This document shows, piece by piece, positions 17,417 to 26,092 of a stretch of DNA of 64,000 nucleotides. The notes under the pieces were generated by a model that did not search any database, was not told the origin of the DNA, and saw only the letters and a program-made list of their open reading frames with translations. The position numbers and the translations under genes were made by a program. Origin of the DNA: Anaerostipes caccae L1-92 (GTDB lineage: Bacteria; Bacillota; Clostridia; Lachnospirales; Lachnospiraceae). The DNA lies in assembly GCF_014467075.1 (NCBI RefSeq), contig NZ_AP023027.1, positions 147,001 to 211,000 of the forward strand. Reading direction: 5' to 3'. Each line of letters begins with the position of its first letter. The first letter of the stretch is position 1.

Positions 17417-17460
17417 ACAAAAGGAACTGACAATGGACAAGTCAGTTCCTTTTGTTTTTT
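17417..17460 (+). terminator. Strong intrinsic terminator
   Basis: A perfect 15-base-pair stem, ACAAAAGGAACTGAC (17417-17431) with GTCAGTTCCTTTTGT (17441-17455), is followed by TTTTT. Confidence 0.9.
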
Positions 17461-17462
17461 AC

Positions 17463-17640
17463 TTCATAGGAAAGTTCTACGACCTTCCCTATGAAATAAA
17501 AACGCTCCGCGGGTTGTGCACAAATGCGTAAGGAAATTATTTGCCCGCGGCAAATTGCATCTGGCACGCAAAGTTGTCAAGCCCCTCAAAGAGTGAGGGG
17601 TTGGGGCGTTGAAGTGGGCTTGCTCACTTTGTTCTTCTAA
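17463..17640. repeat. Structured repeat-like element at the 3' end of the TlpA gene
   Basis: About 175 bases hold four successive inverted repeats: TTCATAGG/CCTATGAA (17463-17495), CCGCGGG/CCCGCGG (17507-17550), CCCCTCA/TGAGGGG (17582-17600) and AAGTGGGC/GCTCACTT (17612-17629). Such dense pairing in a coding tail is unlike ordinary genes and resembles a palindromic intergenic repeat or MITE remnant. It supplies the last 52 codons of the TlpA frame. Confidence 0.5.
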
Positions 17641-18207
17641 CAGTTTTTTGATCTGTGCCTCCAGGGCACTCTCTTCCATAGCGCCCCTGGCTCCGGAAAC
17701 AATTTCTCCGTCCCGGTTGATAAAGTAGGTTGTGGGGAGAGACTCTGCCTGATAGTTATAGGCAGCTTCCTGTTCAGTATCATAGTAAACAGGGAAAGTA
17801 TAACCCTGCTTTCTGATAAAGGAGGAGGCTTTTTTCTTTGTTTCCCTTGCTCCGTCGGTCATGTTGACCATGGCAAAATTGACTTTGTCGGAATATTTCT
17901 TATACATGGCCTCAAAACCGGGCATCTCCTGTTTGCACGGCGGACACCAGCTGGCCCAGAAATTTAACACAATGGGTTTTTTGCCGGTGAGAGAAAAGAA
18001 GTTTATGGATTTTCCATCGGCGTTCTCTGCGTTGAAGTCCGGGGCAGTGACAGCTTCCTGTTTTTCTGTAGCATCCCCGGAAGATGTTTCTTTGGAAGCG
18101 GTATCTGCCTTATATTTTTTGCTCAGATTCTGGTAGAGGACAAAAGCGCCTGCTAAAAGTGCAATGAGTATGACAATGATCCCTATCAGTTTTGTTTGTT
18201 GTTTCAT
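17464..18207 (-). CDS. TlpA-like membrane-anchored thioredoxin with an acquired C-terminal tail
   Basis: A thiol-disulfide exchange protein of 247 residues. Residues 7-27 are a membrane anchor or uncleaved signal; residues 55-195 are a TlpA/ResA thioredoxin domain with the WASWCPPCK active site and the cis-proline loop in ESLPTTYFINRDG. It acts outside the membrane, receiving electrons from the CcdA-type protein encoded just upstream. The last 52 residues (from about QAHFNAPTPHSLRG) are basic and unlike the family. They come from the palindrome-rich repeat, so the native stop seems to have been lost. Gene order points to one redox operon with 18217-20694. Confidence 0.87.
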   Translation of the reverse strand: MKQQTKLIGIIVILIALLAGAFVLYQNLSKKYKADTASKETSSGDATEKQEAVTAPDFNAENADGKSINFFSLTGKKPIVLNFWASWCPPCKQEMPGFEAMYKKYSDKVNFAMVNMTDGARETKKKASSFIRKQGYTFPVYYDTEQEAAYNYQAESLPTTYFINRDGEIVSGARGAMEESALEAQIKKLLEEQSEQAHFNAPTPHSLRGLTTLRARCNLPRANNFLTHLCTTRGAFLFHREGRRTFL

Positions 18208-18216
18208 AGATCCCTC

Positions 18217-18888
18217 CTAAAATGTCAAGAATGATAAAAAGCGGTCCATCATTCCGAACATCATCACGCATCCCACGATAATAAGCAGAATTCCGGAAAC
18301 TTTTGTGATGATGCCGTAGTGTGACTTGATCCAGCTGAAGGCTCCCATCAGTCGCTCAATGAGCACGGCGCTGAGAATGAACGGAATGCCCAGACCCATT
18401 GAGTAGAGAAACAGCATGAGGATGCCTTCTGCCATGGAGCCCTGCTGCGACGCCATCATCAGTGCGGAGCCAAGAAACGCCCCTACACATGGGGTCCAGC
18501 CGATGGAAAAAACGATCCCGAATAAGAAAGATGATGCAAGGGAATGTTTTTTCATTTCCATAGAGCTGCGTTTTGTACTGTTTAAAAAGCTTATGTTAAG
18601 CGCTCCGGTAAAATTCAGACCAAAGATGATGACGATCAGTCCGGTGATTATGTTGACAATCATTTTATGTGAGGTGAGCAGCCCTCCGAGAGTTCCCGCG
18701 AAGGCACCCAGAAGAATAAAAACCAGGGTAAATCCCGCAACAAACGTTATGGCATTAGGCAAGGCTTTGTGTCTTGGGCGGTCTGTTGTCTCTCCCGCAA
18801 AATAAGAAATATAGATAGGGAGCATCGGCAGCAGACAGGGTGATATAAAGGTTACGATACCTTCTAAAAATGAAATTAAATACTGCAT
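18217..18888 (-). CDS. ccdA: CcdA-type cytochrome c biogenesis/thiol-disulfide transmembrane protein
   Basis: A six-span membrane protein of 223 residues that moves reducing equivalents from cytoplasmic thioredoxin to extracytoplasmic TlpA-like proteins. The two conserved cysteine-proline sites are present: ISPCLLPMLP in span 1 and GWTPCVGAFLG in span 4. It is 9 bases upstream of the TlpA gene, its natural partner. The flavoprotein gene stands 8 bases before it. Confidence 0.92.
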   Translation of the reverse strand: MQYLISFLEGIVTFISPCLLPMLPIYISYFAGETTDRPRHKALPNAITFVAGFTLVFILLGAFAGTLGGLLTSHKMIVNIITGLIVIIFGLNFTGALNISFLNSTKRSSMEMKKHSLASSFLFGIVFSIGWTPCVGAFLGSALMMASQQGSMAEGILMLFLYSMGLGIPFILSAVLIERLMGAFSWIKSHYGIITKVSGILLIIVGCVMMFGMMDRFLSFLTF

Positions 18889-18896
18889 AAAGTCTC

Positions 18897-20261
18897 CTAG
18901 ATGTTAAATAAGTCGTTGAGTGCCTCGCTCATGGTCGGATGGGTGTAGATTGTATCTCTCAGCACAGTATATGGAAGATGTACATCCATAGCGAGTTTGA
19001 TCAGGTTGATCATTTCGTGAGATTCGGCACAGAACAGATGAGCGCCTAAAATCTCGTTTGTCTTCGTATCAATCACGGCTTTTAAAAGCCCGGTTTTTTG
19101 TCCGAGGACATTTGCCTTTGGGATGGCAGCAGCGGGAAGTTTCGCAATTTTATATTCATAACCCTGCTCAGCGGCCTCGGTCTCGCTCAGTCCCACTCTG
19201 GAAAACGGAGGATCTAAAAAGACACTGTACGGTACGGCGCCGCGGTTCTTTATGGTTCGTTTTTTATCTCCCAGAATCTGTGATTTTACAATGCGGAAAT
19301 CATCCAGGGAAATGTAAGTGAACTGAAGTCCTCCGACTACGTCGCCCATTGCATAGATGCCCGGAACATTTGTCTCAAGAAATTCGTCTGTTTTGACTGC
19401 ACCGCGGGGTGTCAATTCCACACCGGCAGCGTCAAGGTTCAGATCATTTACGTTGGGGCGGCGTCCAGTGGCGATAAGAACGGCGTCCGCTGAAATTTTT
19501 TCACCGCCCTCAGGCGTTTCCACAGACACAACCGTTTCAGTCTCTTCATCACGGACGGAATTTATTTTTGTGGAGAGCAGAAGTCTTACTCCGCGTTCTT
19601 TCAAGCTTTCTGCGACAGCATCGGCAATATCCCGGTCTTCTCTCGGAAGAAATACTTCCCCGTCCTGGATGACAGTAACTTTAGAGCCGAAGTTGGTGTA
19701 GATAGAAGCAAACTCCATGCCGATATAGCCGCCGCCGATGATGACAAGACGCTTTGGCAGTTCCTCCAAAGAAAGTATAGTCTCACTGATATATGCCCGG
19801 CGGCTGTCTGAGAGACCCTCGATCGGAGGGACAAACGGGCGGGCTCCCGTATTGATAAAAATCTGATCTGCTTCCAATTCCAGTGTTTCATCCTGTAAAG
19901 CCACGGCCACATGCCTACTGTCCAGAAAGGAAGCAGTTCCGTTATAAACATCTGCATTCTCAAGGTCTGCGACCTTGTGATAGTTTTTATCTCTTAATGC
20001 AGCTGTCAGCCTTGTCTTTTTTTCAACAGCCTTCCGGTACAGCTTTGCCTTTTCTTCAAAAGAAGAATCAAGCTTTGCAGAAAAAGCTGCGCTCGTCACA
20101 AATGATTTGGATGGGATACATCCAACATTGATGCAGGTTCCTCCGTACATGTCAGCATCCTTTTCAATAAGAGCGACGTTCTTTCCGTTTGCTGCAAGCG
20201 TGCCTGCCAAAGTTTTTCCGCCTTTTCCGAAACCAATGATCACTGCGTCATATTTTTTCAT
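18897..20261 (-). CDS. FAD-dependent pyridine nucleotide-disulfide oxidoreductase, RclA/mercuric-reductase-like
   Basis: A 454-residue group I flavoprotein disulfide reductase. FAD binding is at AVIIGFGKGGKTLA, the redox pair is in GGTCINVGCIPSK, the NAD motif is VIIGGGYIGMEFAS, and the C-terminal interface has THPTMSEALNDLF. The start at 20261 is preferred because AAAGGAG is 7 bases upstream; an ATG six bases earlier is too close to it. The residues around the CxxxxC pair fit RclA-type hypothiocyanous-acid reductases or related oxidative-stress enzymes rather than lipoamide dehydrogenase. It overlaps the Rrf2 gene and is coupled to it. Confidence 0.85.
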   Translation of the reverse strand: MKKYDAVIIGFGKGGKTLAGTLAANGKNVALIEKDADMYGGTCINVGCIPSKSFVTSAAFSAKLDSSFEEKAKLYRKAVEKKTRLTAALRDKNYHKVADLENADVYNGTASFLDSRHVAVALQDETLELEADQIFINTGARPFVPPIEGLSDSRRAYISETILSLEELPKRLVIIGGGYIGMEFASIYTNFGSKVTVIQDGEVFLPREDRDIADAVAESLKERGVRLLLSTKINSVRDEETETVVSVETPEGGEKISADAVLIATGRRPNVNDLNLDAAGVELTPRGAVKTDEFLETNVPGIYAMGDVVGGLQFTYISLDDFRIVKSQILGDKKRTIKNRGAVPYSVFLDPPFSRVGLSETEAAEQGYEYKIAKLPAAAIPKANVLGQKTGLLKAVIDTKTNEILGAHLFCAESHEMINLIKLAMDVHLPYTVLRDTIYTHPTMSEALNDLFNI

Positions 20262-20694
20262 TTTCATTCTCCTTTACTGTGGATGAACCGAAGATCTTTT
20301 GATCGATGGTTTGAATGGTTACTTGTTTCAAATAATCTTTGCATAACTGATCCAGTGTGCCGTAAATATCATCCATAATGCCTGCCATGCCGGAAGCCAC
20401 CAGACAGGGCAGATCGCTGCCGCCGCTCCGCCAGGAAGAAGAGACAAAGGGAACATCCAGGGCACTGCTGACATCATAAAGAGTTACTTTGGATGGGTCC
20501 AGGTCAAACAGATATCCTCCCACCACCCCTTCTTTTGTAGAAATCAGCCCCTTTTTCTTGAGTTTTCCCATGATCTTTCGGACTCTGGCCGGGTTCGTAC
20601 AGATATTGGCGGCCAGCTTGTCGCTGGATACGCTTTCTCTTTTATGGTTTAAAAAAACGAGTGCGTGGACTGCTATCGTAAATTCGCTGTTCAT
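20248..20694 (-). CDS. Rrf2-family transcriptional regulator
   Basis: A 148-residue winged-helix regulator. The helix-turn-helix is at VSSDKLAANICTNPARVRKIM and the wing at STKEGVVGGYLFDLDP. The family often senses redox state through cysteines. Only two cysteines stand out here, in ANICTNP and in SDLPCLVASGM, so an iron-sulfur cluster of the IscR type (three Cys) is unlikely and thiol sensing is more plausible. It is the first gene of the flavoprotein-CcdA-TlpA operon and probably represses it. Confidence 0.88.
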   Translation of the reverse strand: MNSEFTIAVHALVFLNHKRESVSSDKLAANICTNPARVRKIMGKLKKKGLISTKEGVVGGYLFDLDPSKVTLYDVSSALDVPFVSSSWRSGGSDLPCLVASGMAGIMDDIYGTLDQLCKDYLKQVTIQTIDQKIFGSSTVKENENEKI

Positions 20695-20723
20695 ATATTG
20701 ATCCCTCTCAGTCTTATCAAATA

Positions 20724-20783
20724 TGTAATTACTTGAGTTACAGTTTGTATTGTAATCTTACCAGTTACAGTTTTGATTGTCAA
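20724..20783 (-). promoter_or_regulatory. Promoter and direct-repeat operator of the Rrf2 redox operon
   Basis: On the reverse strand TTGACA (20783-20778) and TAAGAT (20760-20755) are separated by exactly 17 bases. Two direct repeats with the scheme TGTAAT-n-TTACAGTTT (20724-20746 and 20751-20773), 27 bases apart, cover the promoter and the transcription start area. Each also contains a GTAA/TTAC dyad. This fits autorepression by the Rrf2 protein. Confidence 0.6.
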
Positions 20784-20871
20784 GAAGAAAATATGGAATC
20801 TGCCGGGAAACCGTGGTACAATGAAGCCAGTGAAAGAACCAGTGGTAATGAATCTGACAGGGAGACTGCTT

Positions 20872-21834
20872 ATGATATTGAGTGTCAGCAGAAGGACCGA
20901 TGTTCCGGCTTTTTATGGAGAATGGTTCATCAACCGGCTTCGGGATGGCTTTGTTCTCGTGAGGAATCCGGTGAATCCAAAACAAGTCAGCAAAATTCTG
21001 CTTTCCAGAGAAAACATTGACTGTATCGTGTTCTGGACAAAGAATCCTGAAAATTTTATGAAGTATTTAGGAGAGCTTTACGAGTATCCATTTTATTTTC
21101 AATTTACACTCAATGGATACGGAAAGGATATAGAACCGGGAATGCCCGATAAGAAAAAAGAATTGATTCCCCTGTTTCAGGAGCTGTCCGAAAAGATCGG
21201 GAATGAGCGGGTTATATGGCGCTATGATCCTGTGCTGATCAGCAAAGATTATTCTATAGAATGGCATATTCATACGTTTGAATCCATGGCAGAAGCCCTG
21301 GAGGGATATACAAAACAGGCGGTGATCAGTTTTTTAGATATGTACCGGAAGATAAGCAGACGGATGACACAGGAGGGAATTCGCCGGCCCACCGAAGAAG
21401 AAGTCTTTCAATTTGCTCAGAGAGCAGGGACCTCCGCGGAAAATCATGGTATGACTGCGGTGACCTGTGCGGAGCACTATGACCTTACCGGCTTCGGCAT
21501 CAGACCGGGCAGCTGTATTGACAGAGGACTTGTGGAAAAACTTATTGGAATGAAAATTTCTGTGGATAAAGATAAAAATCAAAGGCCGGAGTGTGGATGC
21601 GCAGAGAGTATTGATATCGGAAGTTATGATACCTGTCCGGCAGGCTGTCTGTACTGTTATGCCGGCCACAGCAGAGAATTTGTAAATCAAACTGCGGCAC
21701 AGTACCGGCCGGAGGCTCTGATGCTATGCGGAAAGACGGATCAGTTCGATAAGATAACGGAAAGAAAAGCCGAGTCCTGCGTCATTACACAGCTGAGTTT
21801 TTTTGAGGGAAGCACTGGCGGACAAATGAGGTGA
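20872..21834 (+). CDS. DUF1848 family protein
   Basis: A 320-residue protein with the N-terminal signature MILSVSRRTDVPAFYGEWF, the hallmark of DUF1848. ENIDCIVFWTKNPENF and IWRYDPVLIS are further conserved blocks. Near the C terminus, CGCAESIDIG and then CPAGCLYCYA place five cysteines that probably bind an iron-sulfur cluster or zinc, reminiscent of radical-SAM relatives. The biochemical role is unknown. The start at 20872 has GGGAG 7 bases upstream, and an in-frame ATG farther upstream is not conserved. The TetR gene follows with almost no gap. Confidence 0.85.
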   Translation: MILSVSRRTDVPAFYGEWFINRLRDGFVLVRNPVNPKQVSKILLSRENIDCIVFWTKNPENFMKYLGELYEYPFYFQFTLNGYGKDIEPGMPDKKKELIPLFQELSEKIGNERVIWRYDPVLISKDYSIEWHIHTFESMAEALEGYTKQAVISFLDMYRKISRRMTQEGIRRPTEEEVFQFAQRAGTSAENHGMTAVTCAEHYDLTGFGIRPGSCIDRGLVEKLIGMKISVDKDKNQRPECGCAESIDIGSYDTCPAGCLYCYAGHSREFVNQTAAQYRPEALMLCGKTDQFDKITERKAESCVITQLSFFEGSTGGQMR

Positions 21835-21839
21835 GTTTC

Positions 21840-22394
21840 ATGGATGCATCGGAAAAAACAAAATACAAACTGGCAGGTGCCGTCAGGGAACTGATGGTTT
21901 TTACGCCTGTGGACCGGATCACGGTAAAACAGATCGTAGAGCGGTGTGATGTGACAAGACAGACATTTTACAGGAATTTTAAGGACAAGTATGATTTGAT
22001 CAACTGGTATTTTGATAAACTTGCCATCGTATCTTTCCGGCAGATGGGTGTGAGCCTTACACTCAGGGAAGGACTGATCAAGAAGTTTGAATTTATCAAA
22101 GGAGAGCGCTGCTTCTTCACGGCGGCCTTTAAATCAGAGGATCATAACTCACTGCTCCAGCATGATTTTGATTTTATCTATGAATTTTACAAGGATATTA
22201 TAAAAAAGAAATATCAGAAAGAGATCCCGCCGGATATCAAATTCCTTCTGGAAATGTACTGCCGGGGATCGATCGCCATGACGGTTCAGTGGGTAACCGG
22301 CGGAATGAAGCGGAGCACGGAAGACATGGCAGAGCTTCTGGTCAGGGCTCTGCCTCCGGAACTTGCAGAACTTTTGAATGACTTTAAAAAGTAA
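21840..22394 (+). CDS. TetR-family regulator, DhaS-like
   Basis: A 184-residue one-component regulator. The helix-turn-helix is at ITVKQIVERCDVTRQTFYRNF near residues 28-48, with the FxxKxxL-type end of the domain (FKDKYDLINWYF). The C-terminal half resembles the DhaS/TetR_C_8-like group, which regulates dihydroxyacetone or diol metabolism. The start at 21840 has GAGGTG 6 bases upstream. It lies just before a lactaldehyde-reductase gene whose leader contains repeated GTGTCACTT motifs, so it probably controls fucO. Confidence 0.82.
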   Translation: MDASEKTKYKLAGAVRELMVFTPVDRITVKQIVERCDVTRQTFYRNFKDKYDLINWYFDKLAIVSFRQMGVSLTLREGLIKKFEFIKGERCFFTAAFKSEDHNSLLQHDFDFIYEFYKDIIKKKYQKEIPPDIKFLLEMYCRGSIAMTVQWVTGGMKRSTEDMAELLVRALPPELAELLNDFKK

Positions 22395-22405
22395 CACTTT
22401 TAGGG

Positions 22406-22444
22406 AAGTGTCACTTTTTTGACATTATGGGAAATGTGTCACTT
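22406..22444. promoter_or_regulatory. Candidate TetR operator repeats in front of fucO
   Basis: AAGTGTCACTT (22406-22416) is a perfect dyad around a central T, and GTGTCACTT recurs at 22436-22444, 28 bases further. They sit between the TetR and fucO genes. The left copy also overlaps a weak hairpin (ACACTT/AAGTGT then ACTTTTTT) that may terminate the TetR transcript. Confidence 0.4.
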
Positions 22445-22520
22445 GTCCGCCTGTTCCGCCCGGAGGTAAACTGATAATGAAAGAATCACGATAAATTAAA
22501 GGTATCTCAAGGAGGTTGTT

Positions 22521-23669
22521 ATGGCAAAGCGTATTGTATTGAATGAAACGTCCTATCACGGAAAAGGTGCGGTCCGGGAAATCGCAGCAGAAGTCGGAGC
22601 AAGAGGCTTCAAAAAGGCATTCATCTGTTCGGACCCTGACCTGGTAAAGTTCGGCGTTACAAAGAAAGTAACAGACGTGTTGGATGAGGCGGGATGCGAA
22701 TATGAGGTTTACTCCAACATTAAACCAAATCCTACGATCGAAAACGTTCAGACAGGTGTGGCTGCATTTAAGGAGTCAGGTGCAGATTATCTGATCGCCA
22801 TTGGAGGCGGATCGTCTATGGATACTTCCAAGGCTGTCGGAATCATCATTGCAAATCCGGAATTTGAAGATGTGCGGAGTCTGGAAGGCGTGGCGCCAAC
22901 TAAGAATCCGTCTGTTCCAATCATCGCAGTTCCGACGACCGCGGGAACCGCAGCTGAGGTTACGATCAACTATGTCATCACAGATGTGGAAAAGAGACGC
23001 AAATTCGTCTGTGTAGACACCCATGATATCCCGGTCATTGCCGTCATCGATCCGGATATGATGTCCTCTATGCCGAAGGGCCTGACTGCCGCAACCGGAA
23101 TGGATGCCCTTACCCATGCGATCGAAGGATATACTACAAAAGATGCATGGGAAATGACAGACATGTTTCATCTGAAAGCGATTGAACTGATCGCACAGAA
23201 TCTGCGGGGTGCAGTGGAAAATACAGAAGAGGGCAGAGAGGGAATGGCTCTCGGACAGTATGTGGCAGGAATGGGATTCTCAAATGTAGGACTGGGAATC
23301 GTACACTCCATGGCTCATTCACTGGGAGCAGTCTATGATACACCGCACGGTGTTGCAAATGCCATTCTTCTTCCGGCTGTCATGGAATACAACGCTGATG
23401 CCACAGGGGATAAATATAAGTACATCGCCAAGGCCATGGGTGTGGAAGGCACAGAAGATATGAGTCAGGAAGAATATAGGAAGGCTGCCGTGGACGCGGT
23501 GAGACAGCTCTCCATCGATGTGGGAATTCCACAGGATCTGAAAGAAATCGTCAAAGAAGAGGACATTCAGTTCCTTTCAGAGTCAGCGGCCGCAGATGCG
23601 TGTGCACCTGGAAATCCAAAGGATGCAAGTTTAGAAGATATTATTGCAATCTATAAATCTTTGCTGTAA
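22521..23669 (+). CDS. fucO: Iron-dependent lactaldehyde reductase/1,2-propanediol dehydrogenase
   Basis: A 382-residue group III alcohol dehydrogenase, the length of FucO. GGGSSMDTSKAVG binds NAD; metal ligands are in GMDALTHAIEGYT and in GIVHSMAHSLGAVYDTPHG. The N terminus MAKRIVLNETSYHGKGAV and the C-terminal APGNPKDASLEDI are close to lactaldehyde reductases that make 1,2-propanediol from fucose or rhamnose; 1,3-propanediol dehydrogenase is the main alternative. AAGGAGG stands 7 bases before the start. It is monocistronic between the TetR gene and a strong terminator. Confidence 0.88.
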   Translation: MAKRIVLNETSYHGKGAVREIAAEVGARGFKKAFICSDPDLVKFGVTKKVTDVLDEAGCEYEVYSNIKPNPTIENVQTGVAAFKESGADYLIAIGGGSSMDTSKAVGIIIANPEFEDVRSLEGVAPTKNPSVPIIAVPTTAGTAAEVTINYVITDVEKRRKFVCVDTHDIPVIAVIDPDMMSSMPKGLTAATGMDALTHAIEGYTTKDAWEMTDMFHLKAIELIAQNLRGAVENTEEGREGMALGQYVAGMGFSNVGLGIVHSMAHSLGAVYDTPHGVANAILLPAVMEYNADATGDKYKYIAKAMGVEGTEDMSQEEYRKAAVDAVRQLSIDVGIPQDLKEIVKEEDIQFLSESAAADACAPGNPKDASLEDIIAIYKSLL

Positions 23670-23689
23670 GAATTTACGTAAACGAAATG

Positions 23690-23730
23690 AAAGGACTGGC
23701 ACACGGAAAAAGTGCGCCAGTCCTTTTTGC
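23690..23730. terminator. Terminator shared by convergent genes
   Basis: AAAGGACTGGC (23690-23700) pairs perfectly with GCCAGTCCTTT (23716-23726), then TT. With an A-rich left flank it could work in both directions, for fucO and for the phosphodiesterase gene ending at 23735. Confidence 0.8.
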
Positions 23731-23734
23731 AGGA

Positions 23735-24781
23735 TTATTTGCCGTTTTGAAGTTTATCAAAGAAATCTTTTGTCTTCAGAGAAAAAGAACATTTTTCTAC
23801 CTCGGCATTTGTCAGAAAATCTGTATAAACCCCGTAGACACCGAGTTTCATATATTCTTTGGCTTCATATACACTGTTGACAGTATGTGTGAAAGAATAC
23901 AGGCCTGCGTCACTTAGAAGCTTCATCCGGTAATCATTGACACTGCTCACAGGGACAGTGACAGCTTCAATGCCGTTGGAAGTGCAGAACCTGATCATTT
24001 TGCTGAACGCCACATCCGTCTGCTGATAAGTGGTATAAAGGAAGTGACGGAACGGATGAACCTGTTTTATGGCGTGATACATTGGCTGATTGTAAATCTG
24101 TACGATTAACCGGTCCAGAAGGTATTCTTTCTTCATTTCTTTTGCTGTCTTTACAATGACAGAGAAATCATTTTTTGCGGCTGCGGCATCACTGTCTTTG
24201 GTGTCTGTTATAATATATGTATCGGGATATTTGTCCATCAGTTCAAAGAGTTCTTTCAATGAGACAGAAGTGTATTTGCCGTACAGCTTAATATTTTTAA
24301 ACTTTGCATAGGAAACAGGTTTGCCGCCCTTGCTCTTCGGATCACTCAGGTCTTTTCCCCAATAATGCCTTGCGACCATGACATGATCCGTAGTCTGCAT
24401 CAGGTCAGCTTCAAAAACCCTGAAACCATTTTGATAGGAATTTAAAAACGCATCTTTGGAGTTCGTATACTCCTTACCATCGATCTCTCCAAGAGCATGT
24501 GCAACCGCACGGTAGTCATACCACTGCTTTGACTCCTTCTTTGTCTGTGCGGAAGCTTTTTTATGATCAGACTGCTGTTTGACTTCATTTGCGGCATTCA
24601 CATTTTGCTGCCGGCCCTGATAAAAACGGAACCCAGAAAAGAGTATGCTTCCAAGGAGGGCAAGAAAAGCAAGGCGCAGGGTGACCCGTTCAAATACTGC
24701 TCGGATATATTTAGGCTGATGTTTTGCTTTTTTAACGGCATTTTTGATGGATTTTGTTTTTATCTTTTTATTGTTCAGCAT
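23735..24781 (-). CDS. Membrane-anchored GDPD/PI-PLC-like phosphodiesterase
   Basis: A 348-residue protein. A basic N terminus (MLNNKKIKTKSIKNAVKKAK) leads into one membrane span at about residues 36-54; the catalytic domain is then outside. AHALGEIDGKEYTNSKDAF and FEADLMQTTDHVMVARH match the PLC-like phosphodiesterase fold (catalytic His, Glu-x-Asp pair, second His), though the usual HRG start is HALG. YIITDTKDSD and YGVYTDFLTN are later strands. It may act on glycerophosphodiesters or polymers of the cell envelope. The start at 24781 has AAAGGAAGG upstream. Confidence 0.83.
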   Translation of the reverse strand: MLNNKKIKTKSIKNAVKKAKHQPKYIRAVFERVTLRLAFLALLGSILFSGFRFYQGRQQNVNAANEVKQQSDHKKASAQTKKESKQWYDYRAVAHALGEIDGKEYTNSKDAFLNSYQNGFRVFEADLMQTTDHVMVARHYWGKDLSDPKSKGGKPVSYAKFKNIKLYGKYTSVSLKELFELMDKYPDTYIITDTKDSDAAAAKNDFSVIVKTAKEMKKEYLLDRLIVQIYNQPMYHAIKQVHPFRHFLYTTYQQTDVAFSKMIRFCTSNGIEAVTVPVSSVNDYRMKLLSDAGLYSFTHTVNSVYEAKEYMKLGVYGVYTDFLTNAEVEKCSFSLKTKDFFDKLQNGK

Positions 24782-25009
24782 GAAACCTTCCTTTGTAAAA
24801 AAGACGTAATATAATTGTAACAATTATGTTAAAAATCATTATAACATAGGAAGACCAAAAAATCAAAAGCATATCAGCAGTCTGTGTGACAAAGTTTTAA
24901 CATTCAACGGTGGATTTTGAAAGGAACTTCATGGTATAGTAAATGTATTGACGCTGGTTAACTTTTCAAATGATTCATAAGAATCAAAGGATTCAAGGAG
25001 GAAATTACT

Positions 25010-26092
25010 ATGGCAAGTATCATTGCAAGTCCAAGCCGTTATATCCAGGGAAAAGGTGAGATGGAAAACCTTTGTACATATGCGGAAAACTACGGAACCA
25101 ACCTTTTTGTTCTGACAAGTCCGTCAGGAAGAAAAAGAGTGGAGCCTTTCATCGCAAAAGGACAAAAAGATGCCAAGATTACATATGAAGCTTTTAACGG
25201 CGAGTGCTGTATGACAGAGATCAATCGTGTCATGGACATGTGTGAAAAGGCAGGAAGCGAAGTCATCGTGGGAATCGGCGGAGGAAAGATCCATGATACC
25301 GCAAAGGCAGTGGCTTATTACATGAAAAAGCCAGTCATCATTGTGCCGACCATTGCATCTACCGATGCGCCGTGCAGTGCACTGTCTGTGATCTATACGG
25401 ATGACGGTGTATTTGAAAAGTACCTGTTTCTGCCGGCAAGCCCGAACATGGTGCTGGTGGACACCGATATTGTCAGCAAAGCTCCGGAACGCCTTTTAGT
25501 AGCCGGTATGGGAGATGCTCTGGCAACTTACTTTGAAGCGAGAGCCTGTCAGCAGTCTGACGCATCCAACTGTGTGGGAGGAAAGATCACACGCGCGGCC
25601 ATGGCCCTGGCTGAACTTTGCTATGAAACTTTGATTGATGAGGGGATTGACGCGAAACTTGCTGTCCGTGAAAATATCTGCACGAAGGCAGTAGAACATA
25701 TCATAGAGGCAAATACTTATCTTTCAGGAATCGGATTTGAGAGCGGCGGTCTGGCAGGGGCACATGCCATCCATAACGGCTTGACAGCAATTCCGGAAAC
25801 CCATGAATTATACCACGGAGAAAAAGTAGCCTTCGGAACGCTGGTACAGCTGGTTCTGGAAGGGGCGGATCAGGATGAGATTCAGGAAGTCCTCGGATTC
25901 TGTCAGGAAGCAGAACTCCCGACTACCCTTGCAGATTTGGGAATCAAGGAAGTAAAAGAAGAACAGATCATGGAAGTAGCACGCCTCGCATGCTCTCCGG
26001 ACGACACTCTCGGCAACATGCCGTTTGAAGTGACACCGGAGGACGTATATGCGGCGATCATTGCGGCGGACGCACTGGGAAGATACTATTAA
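25010..26092 (+). CDS. gldA: Glycerol dehydrogenase
   Basis: A 360-residue zinc-dependent NAD glycerol dehydrogenase converting glycerol to dihydroxyacetone. GIGGGKIHDTAKAVA binds NAD, STDAPCSALSVIY is the conserved substrate loop, and zinc ligands are in GMGDALATYFEA (Asp), GAHAIHNGLT (His) and HELYHGEKVAFG (His). AAGGAGG stands 9 bases before the ATG. It ends by overlapping the convergent gene by three bases. Confidence 0.94.
   Translation: MASIIASPSRYIQGKGEMENLCTYAENYGTNLFVLTSPSGRKRVEPFIAKGQKDAKITYEAFNGECCMTEINRVMDMCEKAGSEVIVGIGGGKIHDTAKAVAYYMKKPVIIVPTIASTDAPCSALSVIYTDDGVFEKYLFLPASPNMVLVDTDIVSKAPERLLVAGMGDALATYFEARACQQSDASNCVGGKITRAAMALAELCYETLIDEGIDAKLAVRENICTKAVEHIIEANTYLSGIGFESGGLAGAHAIHNGLTAIPETHELYHGEKVAFGTLVQLVLEGADQDEIQEVLGFCQEAELPTTLADLGIKEVKEEQIMEVARLACSPDDTLGNMPFEVTPEDVYAAIIAADALGRYY

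Noticed and set aside
20724..20773. CRISPR-like direct repeats
   Set aside because: Only two copies, overlapping a promoter; operator repeats explain them better. No CRISPR array was found in the window.
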